A stretch of DNA of 50,572 nt, from positions 1-50,572 of the forward strand of contig CAKRJH010000018.1 in NCBI GenBank assembly GCA_934351255.1, written 5' to 3'. Source of the stretch: an uncultured Lachnospiraceae bacterium. GTDB taxonomy: Bacteria; Bacillota; Clostridia; Lachnospirales; Lachnospiraceae. Position numbers and translations under genes: made by a program. Positions 33,824 through 42,001 of this stretch are shown piece by piece; position 1 is the first letter of the stretch, and each line of letters opens with the position of its first letter. Under the pieces are notes generated by a model, which saw only the letters and a program-made list of their open reading frames with translations, did not search any database and was not told where the DNA came from.

Positions 33824-34326
33824 ATCTGTTCAAATGCCTCTCTGATACTTTGATAGTGTAAAAACACTCCCTCCTGTGCGTAACGCTGTATCTGATCGAG
33901 CGTTACGATGGCATATTCTGTGGTCTCCTCACGCTGGAGTCTGATGTCCTTCTCCTCAAAATCCATCGTAAAGCGGTACACATCCACAAAATAATTGTCT
34001 CCCTCCTGTGGATTTTCCCTGGAATAGGTAAATAAAAGGCCACCCTGTGCCTCTGAGACATCCAGTCCGGTCTCCTCGCGCACTTCCCGGAGCACGGCCT
34101 GTCTGGAATCTTCTCCGGCCTGTGCAGCGCCTCCGGATACTTCCCACCAGCCCGGAGCCCAGGCTTTGTCCATGGCCCTTCTGGTGATCAGAAATCTGCC
34201 ATCGGATCTCCGGATCACCGCCAGTACGGTCAGATGATAGTCGCCCGGCTGCATATGCCAGTCATTGCGTGCCATCGTCCGTCCCGTCACATGTCTGTCT
34301 GCATCATAAATATCCCAACGTTCCAT
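33820..34326 (-). CDS. NUDIX hydrolase
   Basis: 168 residues with an intact Nudix box GGAAQAGEDSRQ plus VLREVREETGLDV (consensus GX5EX7REUXEEXGU). The N-terminus, ERWDIYDADRHVTGR, resembles isopentenyl-diphosphate isomerase-like Nudix proteins. Substrate unknown (nucleoside diphosphate-linked). Overlaps the PIN-like gene by four bases in a two-gene unit. Confidence 0.92.
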   Translation of the reverse strand: MERWDIYDADRHVTGRTMARNDWHMQPGDYHLTVLAVIRRSDGRFLITRRAMDKAWAPGWWEVSGGAAQAGEDSRQAVLREVREETGLDVSEAQGGLLFTYSRENPQEGDNYFVDVYRFTMDFEEKDIRLQREETTEYAIVTLDQIQRYAQEGVFLHYQSIREAFEQI

Positions 34327-34468
34327 ATCTGTCCTCTTTTTCTTATGTCCTCATCGACGTCCTGATCAACGCTAAAATGACCACTCGCCCCATATATCAT
34401 GGGGGACTGGCCCTTGATAGGGTGGCCCGGCGGCCATGGATCCCACGGCCGTCACAGACGCCCTGCTG

Positions 34469-36628
34469 TTATTTTACTTTGACTTTAATGCTCTTGCTAT
34501 AGTCCCCTGAAGTCACCTTGATCTTGCAGGAATACTTCTTCGCATACTTATTCGCCTTGATGACGATCTTCTTACCGGATACCCTGGCGCCGGCCACATA
34601 ACTCTTATTCGTAGATACCGTCACCTTCTCCGGATTCCTGCAGTCGCTGGAAGGGATTGCCGTAAATCCGATCTTTATCTTTTTGCCGTGACGGATCTTC
34701 ACCGATGTCTTTGCAACAGAGAGATATGCCGTCTCGCGGTTCGTCTCATATTCGCTGCGGAATACACTCTCCAGCCGGTTCTTATTGATCGTGAAATCAC
34801 TCAGACTGATGGATCCACCGGTATTGCAATACCCGGTCAGATTGCCTGTCTGTCTGACGTTGCTGAGCACATAGCGGCGAAGCTGCTTTGCAGACATATC
34901 CGGTGCTACCGCCGCCAGCAATGCCACAGTACCGGTTACCACAGGTGTCGCCATAGAGGTTCCGCTCATATAGTCATATTTGCCATAGGAAGCGCTCTGG
35001 GATCCATCTGTGATCGCAATATCATCCAGACTGATAACAATCTTGTTGTTGAAAGTAAATGGGCTGTAACTTCCATACTCTTCCTTCATGATGACAAGAT
35101 ATTTCTTGGAATTGATCGTGCGTACCCTGGCCGGGAAGGAGTAATGCTGCCACTCTCCGGCGTAGTCGGTATCCACCATACACTCAAAATAGTAGGTCTT
35201 GGAGGTACTGTACTTGGACAGATCCGCCTCCGGGATCTCGTATCCGACTTCGATTCCATTGTAATATCTGGAAGAACCATCTGAAACTGTCAGAGAACCG
35301 CTCTTTAAGTTTGTTACCGTAAAGTTGACACGGTCACTCCAGTTCGATGTGGTAATCTCATTCTCATAAGGATAATCGAACAGATGAAACGCGGAAGCAT
35401 CCGCAGAAGTGTCAAAGGTATGGTAATCGCTGGTATACCTGGCCAGTGTCGCACTGTCCTGGATGCCCGGGATCAGCGCCGGTTCGTTGTAGGTAGACAG
35501 GATCGATGTTCCCGGTGCCATCACATCCACTACAGAACTGCTGTAATTGGTATAAGATGCAGGCTGGCCGTCTTCGTTGATCGCACCTACCGTGATCGCA
35601 TACTTGTCACGGACGGATTTCTTGCAGTCAAAATATCCATCGGTAATGTTGTAGCTGTCATTGCCCGCTGCCATGCAGAACACTGCTCCCATCTTTCCCA
35701 CCTTGGCTACCGCGGAGGAATACTTTTCATTGGTATTCCTGCTGGAGGGATCCTCAGGCCCAAGGGAGACATTGATGGCCTTTACCGGAACCCCGGCGCA
35801 CTGTGCCTTGTAGATATACTGATATGCATTCAGGATATAACTGTCCAGGATCATTCCGGAAGAATCCACAACCTTGAGTGCCATGATCTTGATCTTCTGG
35901 TTTACACCGGACACACCCTTGCCGTTGTTCCCCACAGCACCGATAATACCGGCCACATGTGTTCCGTGTCCCACGGTATCCATCGGATCGGCATCCCCGT
36001 CTCCAAAATCATAACCATACATACCTCTCAGGCCGGTCAACGCGGTATTGTTGATCCACATATTGGAAGAGAGATCTTCATTCTGATAATCCACGCCGGA
36101 ATCGATCACAGCCACGACATTGTCGCTTCCGGTCACACCGGTATTCCAGACACTTTCCACATCGATGTCATAACCACGGTTTCCGTTTCCCTTGTAGATA
36201 CCGCTGCTTTTGAGATGCCACTGATATTTGTAGTATGGATCATTGACCTCCTGCAGTTTCTTCTGATGATCCTCTGTCACAGAAACCACACCGGACTGGT
36301 TTCTGACATAATCCATCAGTTCTTCCGTATCACAGCCCTGTGCCATGATGCTGCCATAAGCCAGCGTCTCATCAAAGTCAATGAGCTTCTGCGTCACCTT
36401 CTGCGCTCCCAGCGCCTTGCTGGAGGACAGGCTGGCTGTCAGGCTCTTCTGCGCTTTCTTCGCTGCGGCACGGTTCTCATACTGCACGATCACGCGCGCG
36501 GTCTGATCCTTCTTTTGGCCTTCCTGCCCAGCTGCGATCGATGCCGCGTCTGCTGCCGGAACTGCCATGGATGCTGCCATCGCAGCGATCAATGCCGCAC
36601 TCAATGTTCTCTTCCATATATTTCTCAT
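34469..36628 (-). CDS. Secreted subtilisin-like serine protease (S8) with catalytic-domain insertion
   Basis: 719 residues from the ATG at 36628 (GGGAAG five bases upstream). A signal peptide runs to about residue 29. An I9-type propeptide follows (about 44-125), then the S8 domain with D176 (AVIDSGVD), H221 (GHGTHVAG), N323 (AAGND) and S558 (SGTSMATP). An insertion of about 160 residues (about 385-550) separates the APGTSILSTY strand from the serine. The C-terminal ~110 residues are Ig-like and Lys-rich. No LPXTG anchor is seen. Probably exported to degrade proteins or peptides. It is 75 bases after the ABC operon but appears separately transcribed. Confidence 0.93.
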   Translation of the reverse strand: MRNIWKRTLSAALIAAMAASMAVPAADAASIAAGQEGQKKDQTARVIVQYENRAAAKKAQKSLTASLSSSKALGAQKVTQKLIDFDETLAYGSIMAQGCDTEELMDYVRNQSGVVSVTEDHQKKLQEVNDPYYKYQWHLKSSGIYKGNGNRGYDIDVESVWNTGVTGSDNVVAVIDSGVDYQNEDLSSNMWINNTALTGLRGMYGYDFGDGDADPMDTVGHGTHVAGIIGAVGNNGKGVSGVNQKIKIMALKVVDSSGMILDSYILNAYQYIYKAQCAGVPVKAINVSLGPEDPSSRNTNEKYSSAVAKVGKMGAVFCMAAGNDSYNITDGYFDCKKSVRDKYAITVGAINEDGQPASYTNYSSSVVDVMAPGTSILSTYNEPALIPGIQDSATLARYTSDYHTFDTSADASAFHLFDYPYENEITTSNWSDRVNFTVTNLKSGSLTVSDGSSRYYNGIEVGYEIPEADLSKYSTSKTYYFECMVDTDYAGEWQHYSFPARVRTINSKKYLVIMKEEYGSYSPFTFNNKIVISLDDIAITDGSQSASYGKYDYMSGTSMATPVVTGTVALLAAVAPDMSAKQLRRYVLSNVRQTGNLTGYCNTGGSISLSDFTINKNRLESVFRSEYETNRETAYLSVAKTSVKIRHGKKIKIGFTAIPSSDCRNPEKVTVSTNKSYVAGARVSGKKIVIKANKYAKKYSCKIKVTSGDYSKSIKVKVK

Positions 36629-36703
36629 GATCTTCCCATACCTTTCTTCCATAAATACACACAGATACTTTATTTTATCATGAAAAACATATTCTGTAAA
36701 ACC

Positions 36704-38485
36704 CTATCTTTGCGCATACTGCGACATATAGAGCTGATAATACAGTCCTTTCTTCGCCAGAAGCTCGTCATGTGTCCCTGCTTCCATGATCTTACCGTGG
36801 TCTACATACATAATACAGTCGCTGTTCCGGATCGTGGACAGACGGTGGGCGATCAGGAATGACGTCCTTCCTTTGAGCAGTCTGCCAAGCCCCTTCTGCA
36901 GGGCGATCTCTGTCTCCGTATCAATGCTTGAGGTGGCTTCATCCAGGATCAGGATCGCCGGATCATTGAGCAGTGCCCTGGCAAAGGAGATGAGCTGGCG
37001 CTGTCCCACGGACAGACGGTTTCCGCGCTCATTGACCTGGGTCTCATAGCCCTTCTCCATATTCTTGATGAAATCATGGGCACAGACCGTCTTCGCCGCC
37101 TCGATGACCTCCTCATCGGTGGCCGTCTTATTGCCATAGCGGATATTGTCCATGATCGTGCCGGAGAAGATAAAACTGTCCTGCATCATCACGCCCATCT
37201 GGCGGCGCAGGGAATGGATCGTCACCCCGGAAATGTCCTGTCCGTCAATGAGCACCTCCCCTCCGCTGACATTGTAAAAGCGTGAGAGCAGATTGACGAT
37301 TGTCGTCTTGCCCGCACCGGTAGGCCCTACAAAGGCAACGCTCTGTCCCGGTTTCACGGTAAAGTTCACATCGTGGAGCACCTCCACACCGTCCTCGTAG
37401 CAGAAATTCACATGGGAAAACTCCACTTCTCCACGGATCTTCGGCATCTCTACCGCTCCCGGAACATCTTTTACTTCCACTTCCTCGTCAATGGTCTCAA
37501 AGATACGTTCCAGATAGGACACGGCCGTCAGGACGTTGTTGTATACGCCGGCCAGTGTATTGACCGGTGCCCAGAAGCGGCTGATATACGCGGTAAATGC
37601 CACCATGACACCCACCGTCACGCCACCGTCCCCTCCGGCAATGCAGGAAACACCGACCACATAGACAAACGCGGTCGTGATCGTCGAGATCAGATCCACC
37701 ATCGGCGACATCAGAAACTGATAGTAGCAGGCGCGCAGCCATGCACGCCGGTACTCCATGCTCAGTCTGTTAAACTCTGCCATATTGCGCTGCTCCCTGG
37801 CAAACGCCTGGGTCACGCGGATGCCGGTGATCCCCTCTGCGATATAGGCGTTGAGGTTGGACTGCTTATTGCTCTGGATCTGCCAGGATGTGTACTGCTT
37901 GCGTTTCAAAAGCACCACATAGGTCAGCAGAACCGGCAGGCCGCACAGACAGATCAGTGTCAGCCGCGGACTCATATAGAACATAAACGCAATGATAAAG
38001 ATCAGGTTGCAAAGCTCTGACAGGGTATTGACAATACCATTGGAGAGCAGATCACTCAGGTTATTGACATAGTTGACCACCCGCACCTGGATCTTTCCGT
38101 GAGGGGCATTGTCATAAAACGAGAACGGCAGTTCCTGTAAATGTTCAAAAATATCCTGTCTTATCTGATGGATAATGTCCTGCCCGATCTGGTTCATCAC
38201 GGTGATCTTGACGCGGGTCACCAATGCCGCAAACACCGCGATCACAAAGCAAAATCCGGAATACAAAAAAATACTGTTCATATCCTTTTGCGGGATAAAC
38301 GTATCCATCTCCATCTGAAAAAATTTGGGGATCAGCATCGTGGAAGCGCTGGCCGCCAGCACCAGCAGCAATATCCCCGCCATCTTCCACCGGTACGGAT
38401 GTACATAGCCGAGTACGCGGCTCATCTGCCGGCTGTCGAATTTACGTTTTATCTGTTCATCCTGGTCCACTCGATTTCTGGCCAT
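36704..38485 (-). CDS. ABC exporter half-transporter, subunit B (intact Walker B)
   Basis: 593 residues from the ATG at 38485 (GAGGAGGAA upstream). Six-helix membrane domain (about 40-330) and NBD with Walker A GPTGAGKTT, signature LSVGQRQLIS, Walker B ILILDEATSS and H-loop LIAHRLST. The signature is LSVGQ instead of LSGGQ, while catalytic Glu and His are intact. That matches one half of a BmrCD/LmrCD-type heterodimer. Two bases separate it from subunit A's stop. Confidence 0.93.
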   Translation of the reverse strand: MARNRVDQDEQIKRKFDSRQMSRVLGYVHPYRWKMAGILLLVLAASASTMLIPKFFQMEMDTFIPQKDMNSIFLYSGFCFVIAVFAALVTRVKITVMNQIGQDIIHQIRQDIFEHLQELPFSFYDNAPHGKIQVRVVNYVNNLSDLLSNGIVNTLSELCNLIFIIAFMFYMSPRLTLICLCGLPVLLTYVVLLKRKQYTSWQIQSNKQSNLNAYIAEGITGIRVTQAFAREQRNMAEFNRLSMEYRRAWLRACYYQFLMSPMVDLISTITTAFVYVVGVSCIAGGDGGVTVGVMVAFTAYISRFWAPVNTLAGVYNNVLTAVSYLERIFETIDEEVEVKDVPGAVEMPKIRGEVEFSHVNFCYEDGVEVLHDVNFTVKPGQSVAFVGPTGAGKTTIVNLLSRFYNVSGGEVLIDGQDISGVTIHSLRRQMGVMMQDSFIFSGTIMDNIRYGNKTATDEEVIEAAKTVCAHDFIKNMEKGYETQVNERGNRLSVGQRQLISFARALLNDPAILILDEATSSIDTETEIALQKGLGRLLKGRTSFLIAHRLSTIRNSDCIMYVDHGKIMEAGTHDELLAKKGLYYQLYMSQYAQR

Positions 38486-38487
38486 GG

Positions 38488-40239
38488 CTATTCCTCCTCT
38501 CCGGTCATATACTGGTGTGCGTAGACGGACGCATAATAGCCTCCCGCCTGACACAGTTCTTCGTGGGTTCCGTGTTCAATGATCCTTCCCTCGTCCACGA
38601 CCAGGATCTGATCGGCATGGCGCAGGGAAGAGATGCGGTATGCGATCACAAAGGTCGTATACCGGTGTGCGATCTTATTCAGTTCCTCCTGAATATATGC
38701 CTCCGTCTCCATATCTACCGCCGAAGTGGTGTCGTCAAGGATCAGGATCGACGGGTCTTTGATGAGTGCCCGGGCCAGTGATATCCTCTGTTTCTGGCCA
38801 CCGGACAGACCTACGCCGCGTTCTCCGACCACGGTCTCATAGCCCTGCGGCATATTGCGGATAAATCCGTCCGCATCGGCCATCACTGCCACTCTGCGGA
38901 TATCCTCCATCGTCTTATCCGGCGCTCCGTAAGAGATATTGCCGGCGATCGTGTCCGAAAAAAGGAACACATCCTGCATGGCCACACCGATGCCACTGCG
39001 AAGCTGCTGCAGATTCCATTGTCTGACATCGGTGCCGTCCACCAGCACCTCGCCCTCCGTCACATCATAAAAACGACATAACAGGTTCATCAGGGTTGTC
39101 TTTCCGGATCCGGTCGTTCCAAGGATTCCCACAGTCTGTCCCGGCTCCACCCGGAACGAAACGTCCTTTAAGACCTGTTCTCCATCTACTTTATAGGAGA
39201 CGTGGCGAAATTCCACGCCTCCTTCTACGCGGGAATGATCCACCGGCTGCACTGGGTTCGCAACCTGTAGCTCTGCGGAATAGGTATCGTATATTTTTTC
39301 TACAGAAGTAGTAAACCGCTGAATATCATTGATCCACCATCCGGCCATGCGAAGGGGCATGGTCAGCATCCAGAGATAACCGTTGATCTCCACCAGGCCT
39401 CCAAGGGTCATCTCTCCCCGGATCACCATAATTCCACCAAAGATCATCAGCACCACATTCAGAAGCTGGGAAAGCACCTCAAAAACCGGCACAAAACGCC
39501 GCCAGATCCGGGTTGCCCCAAGTTCCGCCTCGCGGTAGTTATCATTTTCCACCGCAAACTTTTCCATCTCGTAGTCTTCCTTGGCAAATGCCTTGACCAC
39601 ACGGTTTCCACTGATATTTTCCTGCACCAGCGTATTCAGTCTGGAGAACGCACTCCGGCAGTTTTTGAACGCCGGATGCACCTGCTTGAACTGAAGATAG
39701 GTCGCCGCCGCAGTAAACGGCAGGACACAGACCATCGCCGCTGCCACCTTGACATGGATCGTAAAGATCATCACCAGCGCCACCACAAAATACAGGATAT
39801 TTTCATAGACGATATAGATGACATAGGCCACAAAATGGCGGATCGCATCCATATCGCCGGTCTGCCTTCCCATCAGATCGCCGGTACGGTTTTTATTGTA
39901 AAATGTAAAATCTTCATATAAGAGTTTGCGGTATACCTCAGCTCTCATATTGTAGAGAACTCCCTGGGAACTGGTCTCAAACAGCACCTGTGACGCGATC
40001 CGGCATATGCCGCGCACAATGATCGCAAGCACCAGCAGGCCGATCAGCTCCATCAGCATGTCACGGTGCCCCCCCTGGATGACATCGTCCACGATCATGC
40101 CCGAGATCTTTGGGCTGACCAGTGCAGCCGCCACCAGTATCGTCACCAGCACCAGTCCGAAAAACATCCGCCAGCGGTACACCCACAGAAATGGCATGAA
40201 CCATTTCATCGGTGTCATCTCCCTGTTTGTCTTTTTCAT
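38488..40239 (-). CDS. ABC exporter half-transporter, subunit A (degenerate NBD)
   Basis: 583 residues from the ATG at 40239. Six-helix membrane domain and NBD with Walker A GTTGSGKTT and signature LSGGQKQRIS, but the Walker B is ILILDDTTSA, Asp instead of catalytic Glu. The H-loop is VIAYRISS, Tyr instead of His. Together with subunit B it forms one hydrolytic site and one non-hydrolytic site, as in multidrug exporters of the BmrC/BmrD kind. Divergent from an AraC regulator (230 bases apart), which probably controls it. Drug or peptide efflux is likely. Confidence 0.93.
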   Translation of the reverse strand: MKKTNREMTPMKWFMPFLWVYRWRMFFGLVLVTILVAAALVSPKISGMIVDDVIQGGHRDMLMELIGLLVLAIIVRGICRIASQVLFETSSQGVLYNMRAEVYRKLLYEDFTFYNKNRTGDLMGRQTGDMDAIRHFVAYVIYIVYENILYFVVALVMIFTIHVKVAAAMVCVLPFTAAATYLQFKQVHPAFKNCRSAFSRLNTLVQENISGNRVVKAFAKEDYEMEKFAVENDNYREAELGATRIWRRFVPVFEVLSQLLNVVLMIFGGIMVIRGEMTLGGLVEINGYLWMLTMPLRMAGWWINDIQRFTTSVEKIYDTYSAELQVANPVQPVDHSRVEGGVEFRHVSYKVDGEQVLKDVSFRVEPGQTVGILGTTGSGKTTLMNLLCRFYDVTEGEVLVDGTDVRQWNLQQLRSGIGVAMQDVFLFSDTIAGNISYGAPDKTMEDIRRVAVMADADGFIRNMPQGYETVVGERGVGLSGGQKQRISLARALIKDPSILILDDTTSAVDMETEAYIQEELNKIAHRYTTFVIAYRISSLRHADQILVVDEGRIIEHGTHEELCQAGGYYASVYAHQYMTGEEE

Positions 40240-40275
40240 ATATCTGTACCTCTCACATTTTCTCTGATTTTTTGG

Positions 40276-40281
40276 AGTATA
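40276..40281 (-). promoter_or_regulatory. Probable -10 (TATACT) of the ABC exporter operon
   Basis: TATACT on the minus strand, about 37 bases before subunit A. The -35 is not clear. Confidence 0.4.
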
Positions 40282-40396
40282 CCACCGCAAATTCCTTCTT
40301 TCTATAACAAAGCACACAAAAAATAGAATGAATCTATTATTTCAACTAATATTACAATTTCTAATTCCTCCATATTTCTCTTGATTTTTGGTGGTT

Positions 40397-40434
40397 TATG
40401 TATCATGATATAGATACATAACGAATGGTATAAT
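40397..40434 (+). promoter_or_regulatory. Inverted repeat and -10 upstream of the AraC gene
   Basis: TATGTATC (40397-40404) and GATACATA (40413-40420) form a perfect 8-base inverted repeat with an 8-base spacer, followed by TATAAT at 40429-40434. It covers the expected -35, so a protein bound there could control the AraC gene and perhaps the divergent exporter. Confidence 0.5.
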
Positions 40435-40469
40435 TCAACGACATTTTCCAGGAAAGGATGTGTAAACCT

Positions 40470-41393
40470 ATGAATACCTCTACTTCCGCTGTCCCGGACG
40501 CCAGAGAACAGATTTTCCATTATACAGACCGTCTGAATACCCCTCTGATGATCTTTCCGCTGGATGCGACCCCCGAAAATGGCGGCATTGTCCCGGCGCA
40601 CTGGCATTATTATCTGGAGATGCTGTACATGATCAAAGGCCATATCCTGGCCACCTGTGACGGACATGAATACCATCTCGAGACCGGCGATCTCGTCCTG
40701 TTTCACCCCGGCTCCGTCCACTCCATGCAGCGGGAACCTGACCATATGCAGGAACATTCCCGCTACATTGTCCTGATGCTGGATCTGAACTGTCTGTATC
40801 TGAACAGCCTGCACCGCACACATTTCTACAAGGCCTTTCCGATGGCCTTTGAAAATGATCCAGCCAATGCCTACTATCCCCGCGCAGAGCTTGAGACCAC
40901 CCCTATCCCACAGATCATCCCGGGTGCCATGGAAGACCACCGTCAGAAACAGATGTATGGCTTCGATGTCCTCGCCCGCTCCGGCATGTCCATGCTGCTG
41001 ACCCATCTGATCCGCCTGCTGCAGAAGCGCGGGCTCGACACAGAGTCGGTGATCACCGCCGTCAATGACCGGAACATGTCGGTCTTCCGGATCAGTGAGT
41101 ACATTGACCAGCACTGCACCCAGAATCTGCAGGTTCAGGAGCTTGCCCGGCTGTGCGGCATGAGTTACTCTCATTTTGCCCGCCTCTTCCGCGAGACGTA
41201 CAACCAGTCCTGCAAGGAATATATCGAATTTGCCAGGATGAACAAGGTTGAGGAACTTCTGCTGTTTACCAATCTGGATCTGAACTATATCGCTCAGGAA
41301 ACCGGATTCTCCGACTGCAGCCACCTGATCCGCACTTTCCGCAAATGGAGGGGACAGACCCCGAAGCAGTGGCGGAAATCCCAGAGGATGTGA
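40470..41393 (+). CDS. AraC-family regulator with N-terminal cupin domain
   Basis: 307 residues from the ATG at 40470; the ATG at 40458 sits in the ribosome site (AGGAAAGG). The N-terminal half is a cupin sensor domain (about 25-150) with HWHYYLEMLYMIKG and GDLVLFHPGSVH. The C-terminal AraC HTH shows NLQVQELARLCGMSYSHFAR and LDLNYIAQETGFSDCSHL. Its divergent placement suggests it regulates the ABC exporter. Confidence 0.9.
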   Translation: MNTSTSAVPDAREQIFHYTDRLNTPLMIFPLDATPENGGIVPAHWHYYLEMLYMIKGHILATCDGHEYHLETGDLVLFHPGSVHSMQREPDHMQEHSRYIVLMLDLNCLYLNSLHRTHFYKAFPMAFENDPANAYYPRAELETTPIPQIIPGAMEDHRQKQMYGFDVLARSGMSMLLTHLIRLLQKRGLDTESVITAVNDRNMSVFRISEYIDQHCTQNLQVQELARLCGMSYSHFARLFRETYNQSCKEYIEFARMNKVEELLLFTNLDLNYIAQETGFSDCSHLIRTFRKWRGQTPKQWRKSQRM

Positions 41394-41438
41394 TAAACTA
41401 GGCACAAAAGAACACTATGAAAAGAAAGAGGAATCCCC

Positions 41439-41999
41439 ATGATCACTTGGAAAAATTTCAAAGGACATCTGCATACCATCCTGCGCCACAAGCGTCTGGT
41501 GCGGCATTACCTGTTCCGCGCAGGACTCTACCGCCAGGGCATTATGCATGACTGGTCCAAATACAGTCCCGTAGAATTCTGGAACGGTGTCCGCTACTAT
41601 CAAGGTGGCCGCCGCAGTCCGAACAAAGCCGAAAAAGAGGATCACGGTTACTCTGCTGCCTGGCTGCACCACAAGGGCCGCAACCGTCATCATTTTGAAT
41701 ACTGGATCGATCTGCCTGCGGATGCTTCCGAGGGACTGTCGGGCATGCCGATGCCGTCCCGCTACGTCATTGAGATGTTCTGTGACCGGATGGCTGCCAG
41801 CCGCAACTACAATATGGAGAGTTACAATGACAGTTTTCCGCTGGCGTATTATGAAAAAAATAAGAGCCACTATACCATGCATCCTGATACAGCAGCTCTC
41901 CTGGAAACATTATTACACAAACTGGCGGACGAGGGGGAAGACGCTGTCTTCCGTTACATCCGCACACAGATCGACTGGAAACATTCTCCCAGACATTGA
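41439..41999 (+). CDS. DUF5662 family protein
   Basis: 186 residues, with AAAGAGGAA before ATG. It matches the DUF5662 pattern: RHKRLVRHYLF, HDWSKYSP, RSPNKAEKEDHGYS and WLHHKGRNRHHFEYW. The many conserved His and Asp suggest a metal-binding (HD-like) helical fold. Function unknown. It follows the AraC gene by 45 bases and its stop nearly meets the convergent aminopeptidase stop. Confidence 0.88.
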   Translation: MITWKNFKGHLHTILRHKRLVRHYLFRAGLYRQGIMHDWSKYSPVEFWNGVRYYQGGRRSPNKAEKEDHGYSAAWLHHKGRNRHHFEYWIDLPADASEGLSGMPMPSRYVIEMFCDRMAASRNYNMESYNDSFPLAYYEKNKSHYTMHPDTAALLETLLHKLADEGEDAVFRYIRTQIDWKHSPRH

Positions 42000-42001
42000 T
42001 C

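Noticed and set aside
34375..34396. A third LytTR-like box (TGACCACTCGCCC)
   Set aside because: Only a single partial match; no second box 21 bases away and no TATAGT at the right distance.
35384..36862. 492-codon plus-strand open frame opposite the subtilase
   Set aside because: Its sequence is the reverse of subtilase catalytic blocks and it runs into the ABC gene.
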